Assembly: GCF_000803215.1 (NCBI RefSeq)
Contig: NZ_JSXC01000014.1
Coordinates: 98,417 to 162,416 of the forward strand
Reading direction: 5' to 3'
Length of the DNA stretch: 64,000 bases
DNA from: Pectobacterium fontis
Lineage (GTDB): Bacteria; Pseudomonadota; Gammaproteobacteria; Enterobacterales; Enterobacteriaceae
Position 1 is the first letter of the stretch. Each line of letters opens with the position of its first letter. Shown in pieces: positions 1 to 10,289 of this stretch. The notes under the pieces are model-generated. The model was not told where the DNA came from and ran no database searches. It was given only the letters and a program-made list of their open reading frames with translations. A program made the position numbers and the translations under genes.

Positions 1-1470
1 AGATGCGCGCCGGAGCGACAAATAATCCAGCAAGCTACCGCAGAAAATGCCCAGCAGAGCAAGTGTACAACCTGCGCAGAGCAGGTATTCTGCCAGTAGC
101 GGCAATGATGACCATTTCAGCGCATTGCTGATAAGCAACATGAGCCACAGCGCCAGTAATATTACTCCCAATCCCAGCACACCTAAGGCCTTCTTGTAAT
201 AGTTTTGGAAGTTTGTACGCCGCTGAAAGGTGTCGGTTTTCTGGGTAAACTCCAGCGTTTCACGACAAATCATCAGAATTGCCAGACCCGGTAAAGCGGC
301 AAAAATTGAAAACAGATAGAACCATGCCCAACTGTAGGATTCGACAAACCAGCCAGCGATAGGCCCAACGTAAACGCGTCCAACGGCCGACAGCGCGGAA
401 AGCAAGGCAAACTGTGTGGCAGAGAATGATTTATTACACAGCGTCATTAATAGCGCGACGAAGGCTGCCGTCCCCATGCCACCGCAAAGATTTTCGAGGA
501 AAACCGCGCTGGCCATGGTGAACAGATTTTTATCCGTGATAGCCAGCAGCCAGTATCCCGCGTTAGAAACCGCCTGAAAGAGCCCAAACAGCATCAGCGC
601 TCTGAACAACGAGAGGCGCTGCATCAATAATCCGCCGTAAATCGCCCCCACGATGGTGGCGAATAGCCCAAGTGTCTTGTTAACGACCCCGACATCACCG
701 GCATTGAAGCCAACGCCGCGTATCAGAAACGTTGTCGTCAGGCTCATCGCAAAGGCATCGCCGAGTTTGTATAACACGATGAGCAGAAGAATGAGCCAGG
801 CATTGTTGCGTGCGAAAAAATCGCGTAGAGGAGCGACAATGGCTTGCTCCAGGGTACGCGGTGCTGGCTGGCTATTCCGTGGTTCCGGTGCTAACAGGGT
901 GGCGAATACACCAATCAGCATTAATCCTGCCATTAACCAATAGGTTGCCTGCCAGCCGAAATAACGATCGGCCATCCACAGCGCCAGCCCGCCGGAAACC
1001 AGCATGGCCACACGGTAGCCTAAGACTGAGGTTGCCGCACCCGTGCCGCGCTCTTCAGGGGGAAGTAAATCCGTCTTATAGGCATCAAAAACAATATCCT
1101 GAGAAGCCGAGCAGAACGCGACCAGCACCGCCAGCGCTGCCAGCCACCAGAGATCGCGTGCCGGATTCATAAACCCCATGCCAATGATGGCGGCAATAAG
1201 CAGAAGCTGACTAAGAATCAGCCAGCCACGACGCCTGCCAAGAAACGGTGGGGTATAGCGATCCATCAGGGGGGACCAGAGAAACTTGAAGACATAGGCT
1301 TGACCAACCAGAGAGAAAAACCCAATGGTTTTCAGATCGACATTCTCGACGGTCATCCAGGCTTGCAAGGTGCCGGATGTCAATGCCAGTGGCAAACCGG
1401 AAGCGAAGCCCAGTAACAGCATAAAAAGCGCGTTACGTTGGCTGAATAAAGTAATGATGCGATTAAACAT
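1..1470 (-). CDS. ampG: AmpG muropeptide permease (3' end cut by window edge)
   Basis: This is a major facilitator superfamily permease of the inner membrane that imports GlcNAc-anhydroMurNAc peptides released during cell wall turnover, feeding murein recycling and AmpC beta-lactamase induction. Reading the minus strand from the ATG at 1470 gives an open frame starting MLFNRIITLFSQRNALFMLL, with repeated hydrophobic segments and AmpG-typical stretches such as FASGLPLAL, FLWSPLMDRYTPP and LGRRRGWL in the first 90 residues. About 490 codons are present, close to the roughly 491 residues of E. coli AmpG, so only the last few residues can be missing. It follows yajG on the same strand, as in E. 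coli. The start is supported by AAGGA just upstream; a strong hairpin lies directly 5' of that ribosome binding site. Confidence 0.95.
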   Translation of the reverse strand, partial: MFNRIITLFSQRNALFMLLLGFASGLPLALTSGTLQAWMTVENVDLKTIGFFSLVGQAYVFKFLWSPLMDRYTPPFLGRRRGWLILSQLLLIAAIIGMGFMNPARDLWWLAALAVLVAFCSASQDIVFDAYKTDLLPPEERGTGAATSVLGYRVAMLVSGGLALWMADRYFGWQATYWLMAGLMLIGVFATLLAPEPRNSQPAPRTLEQAIVAPLRDFFARNNAWLILLLIVLYKLGDAFAMSLTTTFLIRGVGFNAGDVGVVNKTLGLFATIVGAIYGGLLMQRLSLFRALMLFGLFQAVSNAGYWLLAITDKNLFTMASAVFLENLCGGMGTAAFVALLMTLCNKSFSATQFALLSALSAVGRVYVGPIAGWFVESYSWAWFYLFSIFAALPGLAILMICRETLEFTQKTDTFQRRTNFQNYYKKALGVLGLGVILLALWLMLLISNALKWSSLPLLAEYLLCAGCTLALLGIFCGSLLDYLSLRRAS

Positions 1471-1480
1471 GGAGAGTCCT

Positions 1481-1515
1481 TTCCCTTGCCCCGTGGATGT
1501 TCAGGGGCAAGGGAA
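1481..1515 (-). promoter_or_regulatory. 12-bp perfect hairpin abutting the ampG ribosome binding site
   Basis: TTCCCTTGCCCC at 1481-1492 is the exact inverted complement of 1504-1515, with an 11-nt loop. On the minus strand the 3' arm runs into the AAAGGA that serves ampG. No T-run follows, so it does not look like an ordinary terminator. It could protect yajG mRNA, limit ribosome access to ampG, or both; this role is inference. Confidence 0.6.
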
Positions 1516-1529
1516 GCGGCATACAGAAA

Positions 1530-2108
1530 TTAACGGGCGTTTTCTTTGATAAACGAACTTACGGTCGTATCTTGCGCCATATCGTTGATGACGTCGCTTA
1601 ACACCGTGTTAACGGCATTAGTAATGTTCTGATTATTCGCGGTGAAAGCCCCTTGCACGTTATAGGTTGAGCGGTAGTTTTTCACCTGCTTGTTGCCATT
1701 GGCCGCCTGAGAAATGATGGAGATATCCGCTTTCGTGGTGATGTTGTAGCGCAGGTTACCTTCGGATACATCGGCATACAGGTGGTTAACTACAATCTGT
1801 AAGGCGACCGGGCCACCGGTTCCGATCATATAGCCACGCGCAGTCATTTGTTTCTCCAATGCTTCTTGCAACAGGAAACGTAGATCGCGAGAAGGTGTCA
1901 GCGTAAGCAGTTGACCATCGCGATTGACTTTCGCTAGCGCCTGATCGGCGCGTTGGTCTGCGCCATTGATGCTAATCGTTACGCCCATCAGGGTTGGATC
2001 CTGAGAAGGTACGCTAATTTTTGGGGTGATGTTCAGCGTGTTGCTTTTTGCTGCACATCCTGCAAGCAGAATGACGGCCAGAAGAGGGAAAAATAATTTT
2101 TTTAACAT
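1530..2108 (-). CDS. yajG: YajG family lipoprotein
   Basis: A 192-residue protein with a lipoprotein signal: MLKKLFFPLLAVILLAGC, where C18 is the lipidated cysteine in an L-A-G-C lipobox. The mature part matches what I recall of the YajG family (about 190 residues), whose molecular function is not established. AK follows shortly after the lipidated cysteine with no Asp at +2, so sorting to the outer membrane is expected. It lies upstream of ampG on the same strand with 59 nt between them, the same order as in E. coli, so the two are probably co-transcribed. The divergent neighbour is bolA. Confidence 0.92.
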   Translation of the reverse strand: MLKKLFFPLLAVILLAGCAAKSNTLNITPKISVPSQDPTLMGVTISINGADQRADQALAKVNRDGQLLTLTPSRDLRFLLQEALEKQMTARGYMIGTGGPVALQIVVNHLYADVSEGNLRYNITTKADISIISQAANGNKQVKNYRSTYNVQGAFTANNQNITNAVNTVLSDVINDMAQDTTVSSFIKENAR

Positions 2109-2431
2109 TCGTATTTTCTCAGTAATGATTAGTGTGGTGAGCTGACAAATATTGTTGATATCATATCATCGCCACAGGCAGGAAAAAGCTCCGATAGCAG
2201 GTAAATTGTCCTGAAATTCATCTTTTTCATGCTTTTGACCTGGAAAAACCGTTTTTATCACATCAAAACGGTTGATGATATACCAACGCGTTACCTACAA
2301 TTTTTCTTCCTTTGATGCTGTTTTTACGCATAAAAAGTTGAAAGTAATAAGGTTGTGATGGTTCGGGTATCGGTGAATGGCAGTAATGCCGTGTTGATAC
2401 CAAATTTTTCCCAAGCCGAAAGGGTGACCGT
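2109..2431. other. Divergent yajG/bolA intergenic region
   Basis: This 323-bp AT-rich stretch separates two divergent genes and must hold both promoters. It contains a 9-bp perfect inverted repeat, AACCGTTTT at 2247-2255 and AAAACGGTT at 2265-2273; on the minus strand the repeat is followed by a short T-run, as in a weak terminator or attenuator in the yajG leader. I could not assign a convincing gearbox-type promoter like that described for E. coli bolA. No open frame of interest is seen. Confidence 0.5.
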
Positions 2432-2746
2432 ATGATGCGTGAAACGATAGAAGAAAAGCTGCGTGTGGGTTTTGAACCCGTGCATTTAGAGGTGATTGAT
2501 GAAAGCTATCGTCACAACGTGCCTGCGGGGGCGGAGAGCCATTTTAAAGTGGTGCTGGTCAGCGATAAGTTCATGGGGGAACGCGTGATTGGGCGACATC
2601 GCGCCGTTTATGCTGTACTGGCTGTAGAACTGGCGGGGTCGGTGCATGCGTTAGCGCTGCATACGTATACCGCAACGGAGTGGATCAGTTTGCAAAAAGC
2701 CGTACCCGCTTCGCCGCCCTGTGGTGGTGCAGGTATCCTTTCTTAA
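2432..2746 (+). CDS. bolA: BolA transcriptional and Fe-S regulator
   Basis: A 104-residue protein of the BolA/IbaG family, which acts as a DNA-binding morphology and stress regulator and partners with monothiol glutaredoxins in iron-sulfur handling. The conserved core is visible: [21 protein letters not shown] around residues 24-45 and [10 protein letters not shown] around 71-80, containing the helix-turn-helix-like fold. Length agrees with E. coli BolA (105). The ATG at 2432 is preferred over that at 2435 because AAGGG lies 7 nt upstream. It is followed after 317 bp by tig, as in E. coli. Confidence 0.95.
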   Translation: MMRETIEEKLRVGFEPVHLEVIDESYRHNVPAGAESHFKVVLVSDKFMGERVIGRHRAVYAVLAVELAGSVHALALHTYTATEWISLQKAVPASPPCGGAGILS

Positions 2747-2834
2747 GTCATTAATCAGGCCCGTTCCTGACATATTTGGGGCGGGTTACAGACAAAAGTG
2801 TGAATCCGTTTCTGTAATAGTCTGCCCGCCGTTC

Positions 2835-2863
2835 TCGACTCATCCCGTCTATACCGCTATAAT
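2835..2863 (+). promoter_or_regulatory. Sigma-70 promoter of tig
   Basis: TCGACT (2835-2840), a 17-bp spacer and a perfect TATAAT (2858-2863) form a good sigma-70 promoter about 200 nt upstream of tig. The 317-bp bolA-tig gap (2747-3063) otherwise holds a long tig leader with no gene recognised. Confidence 0.65.
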
Positions 2864-3063
2864 GCGGCGTCTATTTTTTCCTGAATGTATTCGGGACGCT
2901 TCTGACTACAGGGAACGGGGTTGGCAATTTCCCGGTTCTGCGGGGTTTATTTAAGCCTGTGCGCCTTGGTGCCAGCGCTGAGTGAGCCTTGCTGTCGTGA
3001 GATTTTTCGTCGCGAGAATAGTTTTGGGGTTGACCGATCACTGTGATTTTTTGAGGTAACAAG

Positions 3064-4368
3064 ATGCAAGTTTCAGTTGAAACCACTCAAGGTCTGGGAC
3101 GTCGCGTAACGATTACCGTTGCTGCTGACATCATTGAGAGTGCGGTGAAGAGCGAGCTGGTCAACGCGGCCAAAAAAGTACGCATTGACGGTTTTCGTAA
3201 AGGCAAAGTGCCGATGAATGTTGTTGCTCAGCGTTATGGTGCCTCTGTGCGTCAGGACGTATTGGGTGACCTGATGCAGCGCAACTTTGTTGACGCTATC
3301 ATCAAAGAAAAAATTAACCCGGTTGGTGCGCCTAACTACATTCCTGGCGAATACGCTGTAGGCGGTGACTTCACTTACTCTGTTGAGTTTGACGTGTACC
3401 CGGAAGTTGAGCTGAAAGGTCTGGATACCATCGAAGTTGAAAAGCCAGTTGTTGAAGTGACTGACGCTGACGTTGATACCATGCTGGAAACGTTGCGTAA
3501 GCAACAAGCGACCTGGAAAGAAACTGACCGCGCGGCGGCAGCGGAAGATCGTATCACTATCGATTTCACTGGATCTATCGACGGTGAAGTCTTTGAAGGC
3601 GGAAAAGCGTCTGACTTCGTTCTGGCAATGGGTCAGAACCGCATGATCCCAGGTTTTGAAGATGGTGTGGTTGGGCACAAAGCGGGTGAAGAATTCACGA
3701 TTGATGTGAACTTCCCAGAAGACTACCACGCTGAAAACCTGAAAGGAAAAGCGGCTCAGTTCGCTATCGTCCTGAAGAAAGTGGAAGAGCGTGAACTGCC
3801 TGAACTGACTGAAGAATTCATTAAACGTTTCGGCGTGGCTGATGGTTCTCAGGAAGGCCTGCGTGCTGAAGTCCGTAAAAATATGGAACGTGAGCTGAAA
3901 GGCGCGGTACGTAACCGTGTGAAAACTCAGGTTCTGGACGGTCTGATCAACGCCAACGAAATCGAAGTACCTGTTGCGCTGATCGATGGCGAAATCGACG
4001 TTCTGCGCCGTCAGGCTGCACAGCGTTTTGGCGGCAACGAGAAGCAAGCGCTGGAATTACCGCGTGAACTGTTCGAAGAACAAGCTAAACGCCGCGTTGT
4101 TATCGGTCTGTTGCTGGGCGAAGTCATCAGCAGCAATGACCTGAAAGCTGACGAAACCCGCGTTAATGCACTGATCGAAGAGATGGCTTCTGCTTACGAA
4201 GATCCACAGGAAGTTATCGAGTTCTACGGCAAAAACAAAGAGCTGCTGAACAACATGCGTAACGTTGCTCTGGAAGAACAAGCAGTAGAAACGGTGCTTG
4301 CTAAAGCGAAAGTGGTTGAGAAGTCAGTAAGTTTCAACGAACTGATGAATCAAACGACTACGGCATAA
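3064..4368 (+). CDS. tig: Trigger factor, ribosome-associated chaperone and peptidyl-prolyl isomerase
   Basis: A 434-residue protein (E. coli 432) that docks at the ribosomal exit tunnel and shields nascent chains. The N-terminal domain carries the ribosome-binding signature GFRKGKVP at residues 43-50. The FKBP-type isomerase domain follows at about 150-240, with [19 protein letters not shown] and [18 protein letters not shown]. The rest is the helical C-terminal chaperone domain. It starts at an ATG preceded by TGAGGTAAC. It stands upstream of clpP, with its own terminator, as in E. coli. Confidence 0.98.
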   Translation: MQVSVETTQGLGRRVTITVAADIIESAVKSELVNAAKKVRIDGFRKGKVPMNVVAQRYGASVRQDVLGDLMQRNFVDAIIKEKINPVGAPNYIPGEYAVGGDFTYSVEFDVYPEVELKGLDTIEVEKPVVEVTDADVDTMLETLRKQQATWKETDRAAAAEDRITIDFTGSIDGEVFEGGKASDFVLAMGQNRMIPGFEDGVVGHKAGEEFTIDVNFPEDYHAENLKGKAAQFAIVLKKVEERELPELTEEFIKRFGVADGSQEGLRAEVRKNMERELKGAVRNRVKTQVLDGLINANEIEVPVALIDGEIDVLRRQAAQRFGGNEKQALELPRELFEEQAKRRVVIGLLLGEVISSNDLKADETRVNALIEEMASAYEDPQEVIEFYGKNKELLNNMRNVALEEQAVETVLAKAKVVEKSVSFNELMNQTTTA

Positions 4369-4418
4369 ACCTTGTTGATACCAACATTGTTTATTGCATA
4401 GCGTGGATGCTTCCCTAT

Positions 4419-4451
4419 TAAAGCCCGTGCCTTATGGCGCGGGCTTTTTAC
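4419..4451 (+). terminator. Rho-independent terminator of tig
   Basis: The stem AAGCCCGTGCC (4421-4431) pairs with GGCGCGGGCTT (4436-4446) with one G-T wobble and a TTAT loop, followed by a short run of T. Confidence 0.88.
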
Positions 4452-4674
4452 TTATAGCTTTATGTAACCGTAGTCGCCGTGATCATCGTTTCAGTGATCT
4501 TCCATCCCCGGTGTTTAATATCTTCGTTCCTATCCGATAGGGCACAGGGAATGGCTGCCTGAAATTACACTATCATCAAGTCAGGCAAAGGGTTAAACCA
4601 TAGATTTGCTATGCCGATAACGTGTTAATAATAAAATAATTCGCTCTTTAATCGAGAACGATTGATAGTGTAAG

Positions 4675-4703
4675 CTTGAAAGACAATGCATGTGCCCCCA
4701 CTC
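4675..4703 (+). promoter_or_regulatory. Sigma-32 heat-shock promoter of clpP
   Basis: CTTGAAA at 4675-4681 is followed after 14 nt by CCCCA at 4696-4700, matching the sigma-32 consensus CTTGAAA-N(13-15)-CCCCATNT except at the end of the -10 element. It lies about 155 nt upstream of the clpP start inside a 491-bp gap (4369-4859) that otherwise holds the tig terminator and a leader with no recognised gene. E. coli clpP is known to be heat inducible through sigma-32. Confidence 0.75.
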
Positions 4704-4859
4704 ACTGAAGAGGAAAAGCTGGCACATCAGGTAAGGATTCCCGGCTATATGGGTTGTTCAGTGGGTATGGGGTAGGGGTCCATGGTCATGATCCTCTATC
4801 TCTAGTAGAATTGAGCAATGCAATAAAAGCGCCGGACGCATTTTATCTAGGAGACGTGA

Positions 4860-5483
4860 ATGTCATACAGTGGCGAACAAGAAAGACAAGCACCTCATAT
4901 GGCGTTAGTGCCGATGGTGGTTGAACAGACCTCGCGTGGGGAACGTTCTTACGATATCTATTCCCGTCTGCTAAAAGAACGGATAATCTTCCTGACTGGT
5001 CAGGTGGAAGATCACATGGCGAACCTGGTTGTGGCACAGATGCTGTTTCTGGAAGCTGAAAACCCGGAAAAAGATATTTATCTGTACATTAACTCTCCAG
5101 GTGGCGTCATTACTGCGGGTATGTCCATTTACGACACCATGCAGTTTATCAAGCCAGATGTCAGTACGATCTGTATGGGACAAGCTTGCTCAATGGGCGC
5201 GTTCCTGTTGACGGCGGGAGCCAAAGGCAAACGTATTTGCCTGCCGAACTCGCGCGTTATGATTCACCAGCCGTTGGGTGGTTTCCAAGGGCAGGCGACG
5301 GATATTGAAATCCACGCCAAAGAAATACTGAAAGTGAAAGCCAAGATGAATGAGCTGATGGCGAAACATACCGGTCAGCCTCTTGAAGCGATAGAGAGAG
5401 ACACCGAGCGCGATCGTTTCCTCTCTGCCAGTGAGGCAGTAGACTACGGTTTGGTAGACTCCGTATTCACGAACCGTGGGTAA
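4860..5483 (+). CDS. clpP: ClpP, ATP-dependent Clp protease proteolytic subunit
   Basis: A 207-residue serine peptidase, the same length as E. coli ClpP, which forms the 14-mer chamber of ClpXP and ClpAP. The catalytic triad is in place: serine in GQACSMGAF (S111), histidine in MIHQPLGG (H136) and aspartate in [16 protein letters not shown] (D185 region). The first 14 residues are a propeptide, ending before ALVPMV. The only change in the active-site loop is Cys in place of the second Ala of E. coli GQAASMGAF. It is followed by clpX 156 nt downstream. Confidence 0.98.
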   Translation: MSYSGEQERQAPHMALVPMVVEQTSRGERSYDIYSRLLKERIIFLTGQVEDHMANLVVAQMLFLEAENPEKDIYLYINSPGGVITAGMSIYDTMQFIKPDVSTICMGQACSMGAFLLTAGAKGKRICLPNSRVMIHQPLGGFQGQATDIEIHAKEILKVKAKMNELMAKHTGQPLEAIERDTERDRFLSASEAVDYGLVDSVFTNRG

Positions 5484-5639
5484 TATTCGCCATCGTAGCA
5501 GTCTGGTGTAGCTAAGTGTTCGACCGATAGTCTGTTGTGCGGGGTTATTTTACGCGTATTGGCTATAAGTATCGGCGTTCGTTGTAGCGCTATCGCTGTG
5601 GTTGGCCTACGGGCAAAAGACGAAAAAGAGGTTTAACTC

Positions 5640-6914
5640 ATGACAGATAAGCGCAAAGACGGTTCAGGAAAGTTACTGTACTGCTCTTTTTGCGGCAAAA
5701 GCCAGCATGAAGTGCGTAAGCTGATTGCCGGGCCGTCGGTGTATATCTGCGATGAATGTGTTGACTTGTGTAACGACATTATTCGCGAAGAGATTAAGGA
5801 AGTAGCGCCCCACCGTGAGCGCAGTGCGTTGCCGACGCCACACGAAATTCGCCGCCACCTTGATGATTACGTCATTGGTCAAGAGCAGGCCAAGAAAGTG
5901 TTGGCGGTTGCGGTATATAACCACTATAAACGCTTGCGTAATGGTGACAGCAGCAACGGGATCGAACTGGGTAAAAGTAACATCCTGCTGATCGGCCCGA
6001 CAGGAAGCGGTAAAACGCTGCTGGCTGAAACATTGGCGCGCTTCCTGGATGTACCTTTCACCATGGCGGATGCCACGACGTTGACCGAAGCGGGTTACGT
6101 TGGTGAGGACGTTGAAAACATCATTCAGAAGCTGTTGCAGAAGTGTGATTACGATGTGCAGAAAGCGCAGCGTGGTATTGTCTACATTGATGAAATCGAC
6201 AAGATTTCTCGTAAGTCAGACAATCCGTCGATTACCCGCGATGTGTCTGGCGAAGGTGTACAGCAGGCGCTGCTGAAGCTGATCGAGGGGACGATTGCCG
6301 CGGTTCCGCCGCAAGGTGGTCGCAAACATCCGCAGCAGGAATTCTTGCAGGTTGATACCTCCAAGATCCTCTTTATCTGCGGGGGCGCGTTTGCTGGCCT
6401 GGACAAAGTCATCGAGCAGCGTACCGATACCGGGCGCGGCATCGGCTTTAACGCCACCGTTAAAGGCACTTCAGACAAAGCCACAGAAGGCGAGCTGTTA
6501 GGCAAAGTTGAACCGGGTGATTTGATTAAATTCGGTTTGATTCCTGAGTTCATCGGCCGTTTGCCAGTGGTTGCGACGCTGAGAGAACTGAGCGAAGAAG
6601 CGTTGATTCAGATTCTGCGTGAGCCGAAGAATGCGCTGACTAAACAGTATCAGGCGTTGTTCAATCTGGAAGGCGTTGAGCTGGAATTCCGCGATGAAGC
6701 GCTGACGGCGATTGCCAAGAAAGCGATGGCGCGTAAAACCGGTGCGCGTGGCCTGCGTTCTATCGTTGAAGCTGCGTTGCTGGATACCATGTATGACCTG
6801 CCATCGCTGGAAAGTGTGGATAAAGTCGTCATTGATGAATCCGTTATTGCGGGTCAGTCCGAGCCATTGTTGATCTATGGCAAGCATGAAACTCAGCAGG
6901 CTTCCGGCGAATAA
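5640..6914 (+). CDS. clpX: ClpX, AAA+ unfoldase of the ClpXP protease
   Basis: A 424-residue hexameric ATPase that recognises, unfolds and feeds tagged substrates into ClpP. The N-terminal zinc-binding domain has C15, C18, C37 and C40. Walker A is GPTGSGKT at 119-126, Walker B is VYIDEIDK near 182-190, and the ClpP-docking IGF loop is seen in [11 protein letters not shown]. Length equals that of E. coli ClpX. It lies just downstream of clpP and ends at a strong terminator before lon. Confidence 0.98.
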   Translation: MTDKRKDGSGKLLYCSFCGKSQHEVRKLIAGPSVYICDECVDLCNDIIREEIKEVAPHRERSALPTPHEIRRHLDDYVIGQEQAKKVLAVAVYNHYKRLRNGDSSNGIELGKSNILLIGPTGSGKTLLAETLARFLDVPFTMADATTLTEAGYVGEDVENIIQKLLQKCDYDVQKAQRGIVYIDEIDKISRKSDNPSITRDVSGEGVQQALLKLIEGTIAAVPPQGGRKHPQQEFLQVDTSKILFICGGAFAGLDKVIEQRTDTGRGIGFNATVKGTSDKATEGELLGKVEPGDLIKFGLIPEFIGRLPVVATLRELSEEALIQILREPKNALTKQYQALFNLEGVELEFRDEALTAIAKKAMARKTGARGLRSIVEAALLDTMYDLPSLESVDKVVIDESVIAGQSEPLLIYGKHETQQASGE

Positions 6915-6943
6915 GTAATCAATTAAGCCGTGCCACAAAATAA

Positions 6944-6975
6944 AAATGGGGGATTTTATCCCCCATTTATTTTTT
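6944..6975 (+). terminator. Rho-independent terminator of clpX
   Basis: A perfect 10-bp stem, AAATGGGGGA (6944-6953) with TCCCCCATTT (6959-6968), TTTTA loop, followed by a run of six T. Confidence 0.92.
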
Positions 6976-6989
6976 ACACACATGCTGGT

Positions 6990-7018
6990 CGTTGAATGTG
7001 AGACATTTATCCCCATAT
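6990..7018 (+). promoter_or_regulatory. Sigma-32 heat-shock promoter of lon
   Basis: GTTGAA (6991-6996) and CCCCATAT (7011-7018) are 14 nt apart. The -10 part matches the sigma-32 consensus fully and the block strongly resembles the E. coli lon promoter as I recall it. It begins 15 nt after the clpX terminator. Confidence 0.78.
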
Positions 7019-7106
7019 ACTCAAATACCTATTTGATGAGACCCGTGAAAACCGCGTTTCACGAGATTCCCATAACCTGGCGGAAACGAAACTAAGAGAG
7101 AGCTCT

Positions 7107-9491
7107 ATGAACCCTGAGCGTTCCGAACGCATAGAAATCCCCGTATTGCCGTTGCGCGATGTGGTGGTTTATCCGCACATGGTCATTCCGTTGTTTGTTG
7201 GTCGGGAGAAATCGATTCGGTGCCTTGAAGCCGCAATGGATCATGACAAGAAGATCATGCTGGTGGCACAGAAAGAAGCTTCAACGGATGAGCCAAGTAT
7301 TAACGATCTTTTCTCGGTAGGGACGGTAGCCTCAATTCTTCAAATGCTGAAACTGCCCGACGGCACGGTAAAAGTGTTGGTCGAAGGGTTACAGCGTGCG
7401 CGTATTACGACGCTTTCTGACAGCGGCGAGCATTTCGCGGCACACGCAGAATATCTGGATTCTCCGGCGATCGACGAGCGCGAGCAGGAAGTGCTCATGC
7501 GTACCGCGATCAATCAGTTTGAGGGATACATCAAACTGAATAAGAAGATCCCGCCGGAAGTGCTCACCTCTCTGAACAGCATTGATGATGCGGCGCGTTT
7601 AGCAGATACGATTGCTGCGCACATGCCATTGAAACTGGCTGATAAACAGTCTGTGCTTGAAATGTTCGATATCACCGAGCGTTTAGAGTATCTGATGGCG
7701 ATGATGGAATCTGAAATCGACCTGTTGCAGGTGGAAAAGCGGATCCGTGGCCGTGTTAAGAAGCAAATGGAGAAAAGCCAGCGTGAGTACTATCTGAATG
7801 AGCAAATGAAAGCCATTCAGAAAGAGCTGGGCGAGATGGATGATGCACCGGATGAACACGAAGCGTTAAAGCGTAAGATCGACGCGGCAAACATGCCGAA
7901 AGATGCGCGTGAAAAAGCCGAAGCCGAGTTACAAAAGCTGAAAATGATGTCGCCCATGTCGGCTGAAGCGACTGTAGTGCGCAGCTATATCGACTGGATG
8001 GTGCAGGTGCCGTGGAATGCACGCAGCAAAGTGAAGAAAGACTTGCTGAAAGCGCAGGAAATGCTGGATACCGACCATTATGGTCTGGATCGCGTGAAAG
8101 AACGTATCCTCGAATATCTCGCAGTTCAGAGCCGTGTCAGCAAGATCAAGGGGCCGATTCTGTGTCTGGTGGGGCCGCCAGGGGTAGGTAAAACCTCACT
8201 TGGTCAGTCTATCGCCAAAGCGACCGGACGTCAGTACGTGCGCATGGCGCTGGGTGGCGTGCGTGATGAAGCGGAAATCCGCGGGCACCGCCGTACCTAT
8301 ATCGGTTCAATGCCGGGCAAATTGATCCAGAAAATGGCGAAAGTCGGCGTGAAAAACCCATTGTTCCTGTTGGATGAGATCGACAAAATGTCTTCCGACA
8401 TGCGTGGCGATCCGGCTTCTGCCCTGCTGGAAGTGCTCGATCCTGAGCAGAACGTGGCGTTTAACGATCACTATCTGGAGGTCGACTACGATCTGTCCGA
8501 TGTGATGTTTGTTGCCACGTCTAACTCCATGAATATCCCGGCGCCGCTGCTTGACCGTATGGAAGTTATTCGTCTTTCCGGTTATACCGAAGATGAAAAA
8601 CTGAATATCGCCAGACAGCACCTGTTGCCGAAACAGATCGAGCGTAATGCACTGAAAAAAGGTGAATTGTCCGTTGAGGATAGCGCGATTGTTGGCATTA
8701 TTCGTTATTACACGCGTGAAGCCGGCGTGCGCAGCTTAGAACGTGAAATTTCCAAACTGTGCCGTAAAGCCGTAAAAACGCTGTTGATGGATAAATCCAC
8801 TAAGCATATTCAGATTTCTGGCGATAACCTTAAGGATTTCCTTGGGGTACAACGCTTTGACTATGGTCGTGCCGACGATGAAAATCGTGTAGGGCAAGTG
8901 ACCGGTCTGGCCTGGACGGAAGTCGGCGGCGATTTGCTGACGATCGAAACCGCCTGTGTGCCGGGCAAAGGTAAGCTGACCTATACCGGTTCATTGGGCG
9001 AGGTGATGCAGGAGTCGATTCAGGCTGCGCTCACCGTGGTTCGTGCCAGAGCGGAAAAATTAGGCATCAATGCAGATTTCTATGAGAAACGTGATATCCA
9101 CGTTCACGTACCTGAAGGCGCGACGCCGAAAGATGGGCCGAGTGCGGGTATCGCTATGTGTACTGCACTGGTATCCTGTTTGACGGGGAACCCGGTGCGT
9201 GCCGATGTGGCGATGACCGGAGAGATAACTCTGCGTGGTCTGGTGCTTCCGATCGGTGGTCTGAAAGAGAAACTGTTGGCCGCACATCGTGGTGGTATCA
9301 AAACCGTATTGATTCCAGACGACAACAAGCGCGACCTGGAGGATATCCCGCAGAACGTGATTGCGGATTTGGAAATCCATCCGGTTAAGCGTATCGAGGA
9401 AGTGTTAGCGTTAGCGTTGCAGAATTCGCCTTCTGGCATGCAAGTGGTTTCGGCGCCTAAAGCGAAGGCCAAAGCCAAGGCAAAAGAGTGA
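7107..9491 (+). CDS. lon: Lon ATP-dependent protease
   Basis: A 794-residue cytosolic AAA+ protease (E. coli 784) that degrades misfolded proteins and regulators. The N-terminal LAN substrate-recognition domain begins at about residue 10 ([15 protein letters not shown]). The ATPase domain has Walker A GPPGVGKT and Walker [11 protein letters not shown]. The C-terminal serine-lysine protease domain has [11 protein letters not shown] (catalytic Ser, about 679) and [14 protein letters not shown] (catalytic Lys, about 722). The extra length is a C-terminal tail of alternating Ala and Lys after QVVSAP. The start is preceded by AAGAGAG. It has its own heat-shock promoter and terminator. Confidence 0.98.
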   Translation: MNPERSERIEIPVLPLRDVVVYPHMVIPLFVGREKSIRCLEAAMDHDKKIMLVAQKEASTDEPSINDLFSVGTVASILQMLKLPDGTVKVLVEGLQRARITTLSDSGEHFAAHAEYLDSPAIDEREQEVLMRTAINQFEGYIKLNKKIPPEVLTSLNSIDDAARLADTIAAHMPLKLADKQSVLEMFDITERLEYLMAMMESEIDLLQVEKRIRGRVKKQMEKSQREYYLNEQMKAIQKELGEMDDAPDEHEALKRKIDAANMPKDAREKAEAELQKLKMMSPMSAEATVVRSYIDWMVQVPWNARSKVKKDLLKAQEMLDTDHYGLDRVKERILEYLAVQSRVSKIKGPILCLVGPPGVGKTSLGQSIAKATGRQYVRMALGGVRDEAEIRGHRRTYIGSMPGKLIQKMAKVGVKNPLFLLDEIDKMSSDMRGDPASALLEVLDPEQNVAFNDHYLEVDYDLSDVMFVATSNSMNIPAPLLDRMEVIRLSGYTEDEKLNIARQHLLPKQIERNALKKGELSVEDSAIVGIIRYYTREAGVRSLEREISKLCRKAVKTLLMDKSTKHIQISGDNLKDFLGVQRFDYGRADDENRVGQVTGLAWTEVGGDLLTIETACVPGKGKLTYTGSLGEVMQESIQAALTVVRARAEKLGINADFYEKRDIHVHVPEGATPKDGPSAGIAMCTALVSCLTGNPVRADVAMTGEITLRGLVLPIGGLKEKLLAAHRGGIKTVLIPDDNKRDLEDIPQNVIADLEIHPVKRIEEVLALALQNSPSGMQVVSAPKAKAKAKAKE

Positions 9492-9520
9492 CCTGTCGCA
9501 AAAACCCTTGAGAAAATCAG

Positions 9521-9557
9521 GGCTGGTGAGTGAAATCGTGCTTGCCAGCTTTTTTTT
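9521..9557 (+). terminator. Rho-independent terminator of lon
   Basis: GCTGGTGAGTG (9522-9532) pairs with TGCTTGCCAGC (9539-9549), using several G-T wobbles, and is followed by eight T. Confidence 0.85.
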
Positions 9558-9685
9558 GTACCGCTAAGTTAGAGCACTGTTAGTTTTAGCCGTAACTGGC
9601 TAAGCATGACAGTATTGATAATAAGTTACGTGTCGCGTCTTGGGGCATTGAAACGCGATAAGAGAATTCCAGAGGGGATGACAGA

Positions 9686-9958
9686 GTGAACAAGTCACAA
9701 TTGATCGACAAAATTGCCGCAGATGCTGATATTTCCAAAGCGGCAGCAGGGCGTGTGTTAGATGCAATTATTGGTTCCGTTACCGAATCCCTGAAAGAAG
9801 GGGATGATGTGGCTTTAGTCGGTTTTGGTACTTTCTCAGTGCGTGAACGTGCTGCTCGTACTGGCCGTAACCCGCAAACTGGTAAGGAAATCAGCATCCC
9901 TGCGGCAAAAGTACCAGGGTTCCGTGCTGGTAAAACGCTGAAGGACGCCGTTAACTGA
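9686..9958 (+). CDS. hupB: HU-beta, histone-like DNA-binding protein
   Basis: A 90-residue HU family protein that bends DNA non-specifically and compacts the nucleoid as HU-alpha/beta heterodimers. The start codon is GTG, as in E. coli hupB, with GAGGGG upstream. The dimerisation helices are followed by [25 protein letters not shown], which is the beta-arm with the conserved intercalating Pro in RNPQTG. It lies between lon and ppiD, the usual enterobacterial order. Confidence 0.98.
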   Translation: MNKSQLIDKIAADADISKAAAGRVLDAIIGSVTESLKEGDDVALVGFGTFSVRERAARTGRNPQTGKEISIPAAKVPGFRAGKTLKDAVN

Positions 9959-10040
9959 TTATTACGTCACAGGTTTGGCTGATAACCACTTTGGGTGCCA
10001 AACAATACCTGACGCAATGATATTGGTAAGGTAAGATACG

Positions 10041-10069
10041 AGGCGCATCATTTTATGATGTGCCTTTTA
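10041..10069 (+). terminator. Rho-independent terminator of hupB
   Basis: AGGCGCATCA (10041-10050) pairs with TGATGTGCCT (10056-10065) with one wobble, TTTTA loop, then T-rich sequence. The rest of the 331-bp hupB-ppiD gap presumably holds the ppiD promoter; no gene is seen in it. Confidence 0.85.
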
Positions 10070-10289
10070 TTTATATAGATACCCGACATGCGACAGAACG
10101 TAGCGAAGGAGATGTTAAAACAACGGGTGAACATCACCGTATTGTTAAACATCGTAGCGGGTCGTTCTGGTGGCGGGCAATAAGCTTAAGTGCGCCCTAG
10201 CCTTGTATTGGGCTATAGCAATCGCAAGGATGCAGGCTCTGGCCAGCGCAGGGAGTTTTATCCATTCTACAGCGGAGTGTTGTCACATT

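Noticed and set aside
3073..4047. 324-codon minus-strand open frame opposite tig
   Set aside because: Antisense shadow of trigger factor with no ribosome site and a composition unlike a real protein.
10170..10289. Upstream in-frame extension of ppiD from a GTG at 10170
   Set aside because: The added 40 residues contain no feature found in PpiD and would place a polar stretch before the membrane anchor; the ATG at 10290 matches the family.
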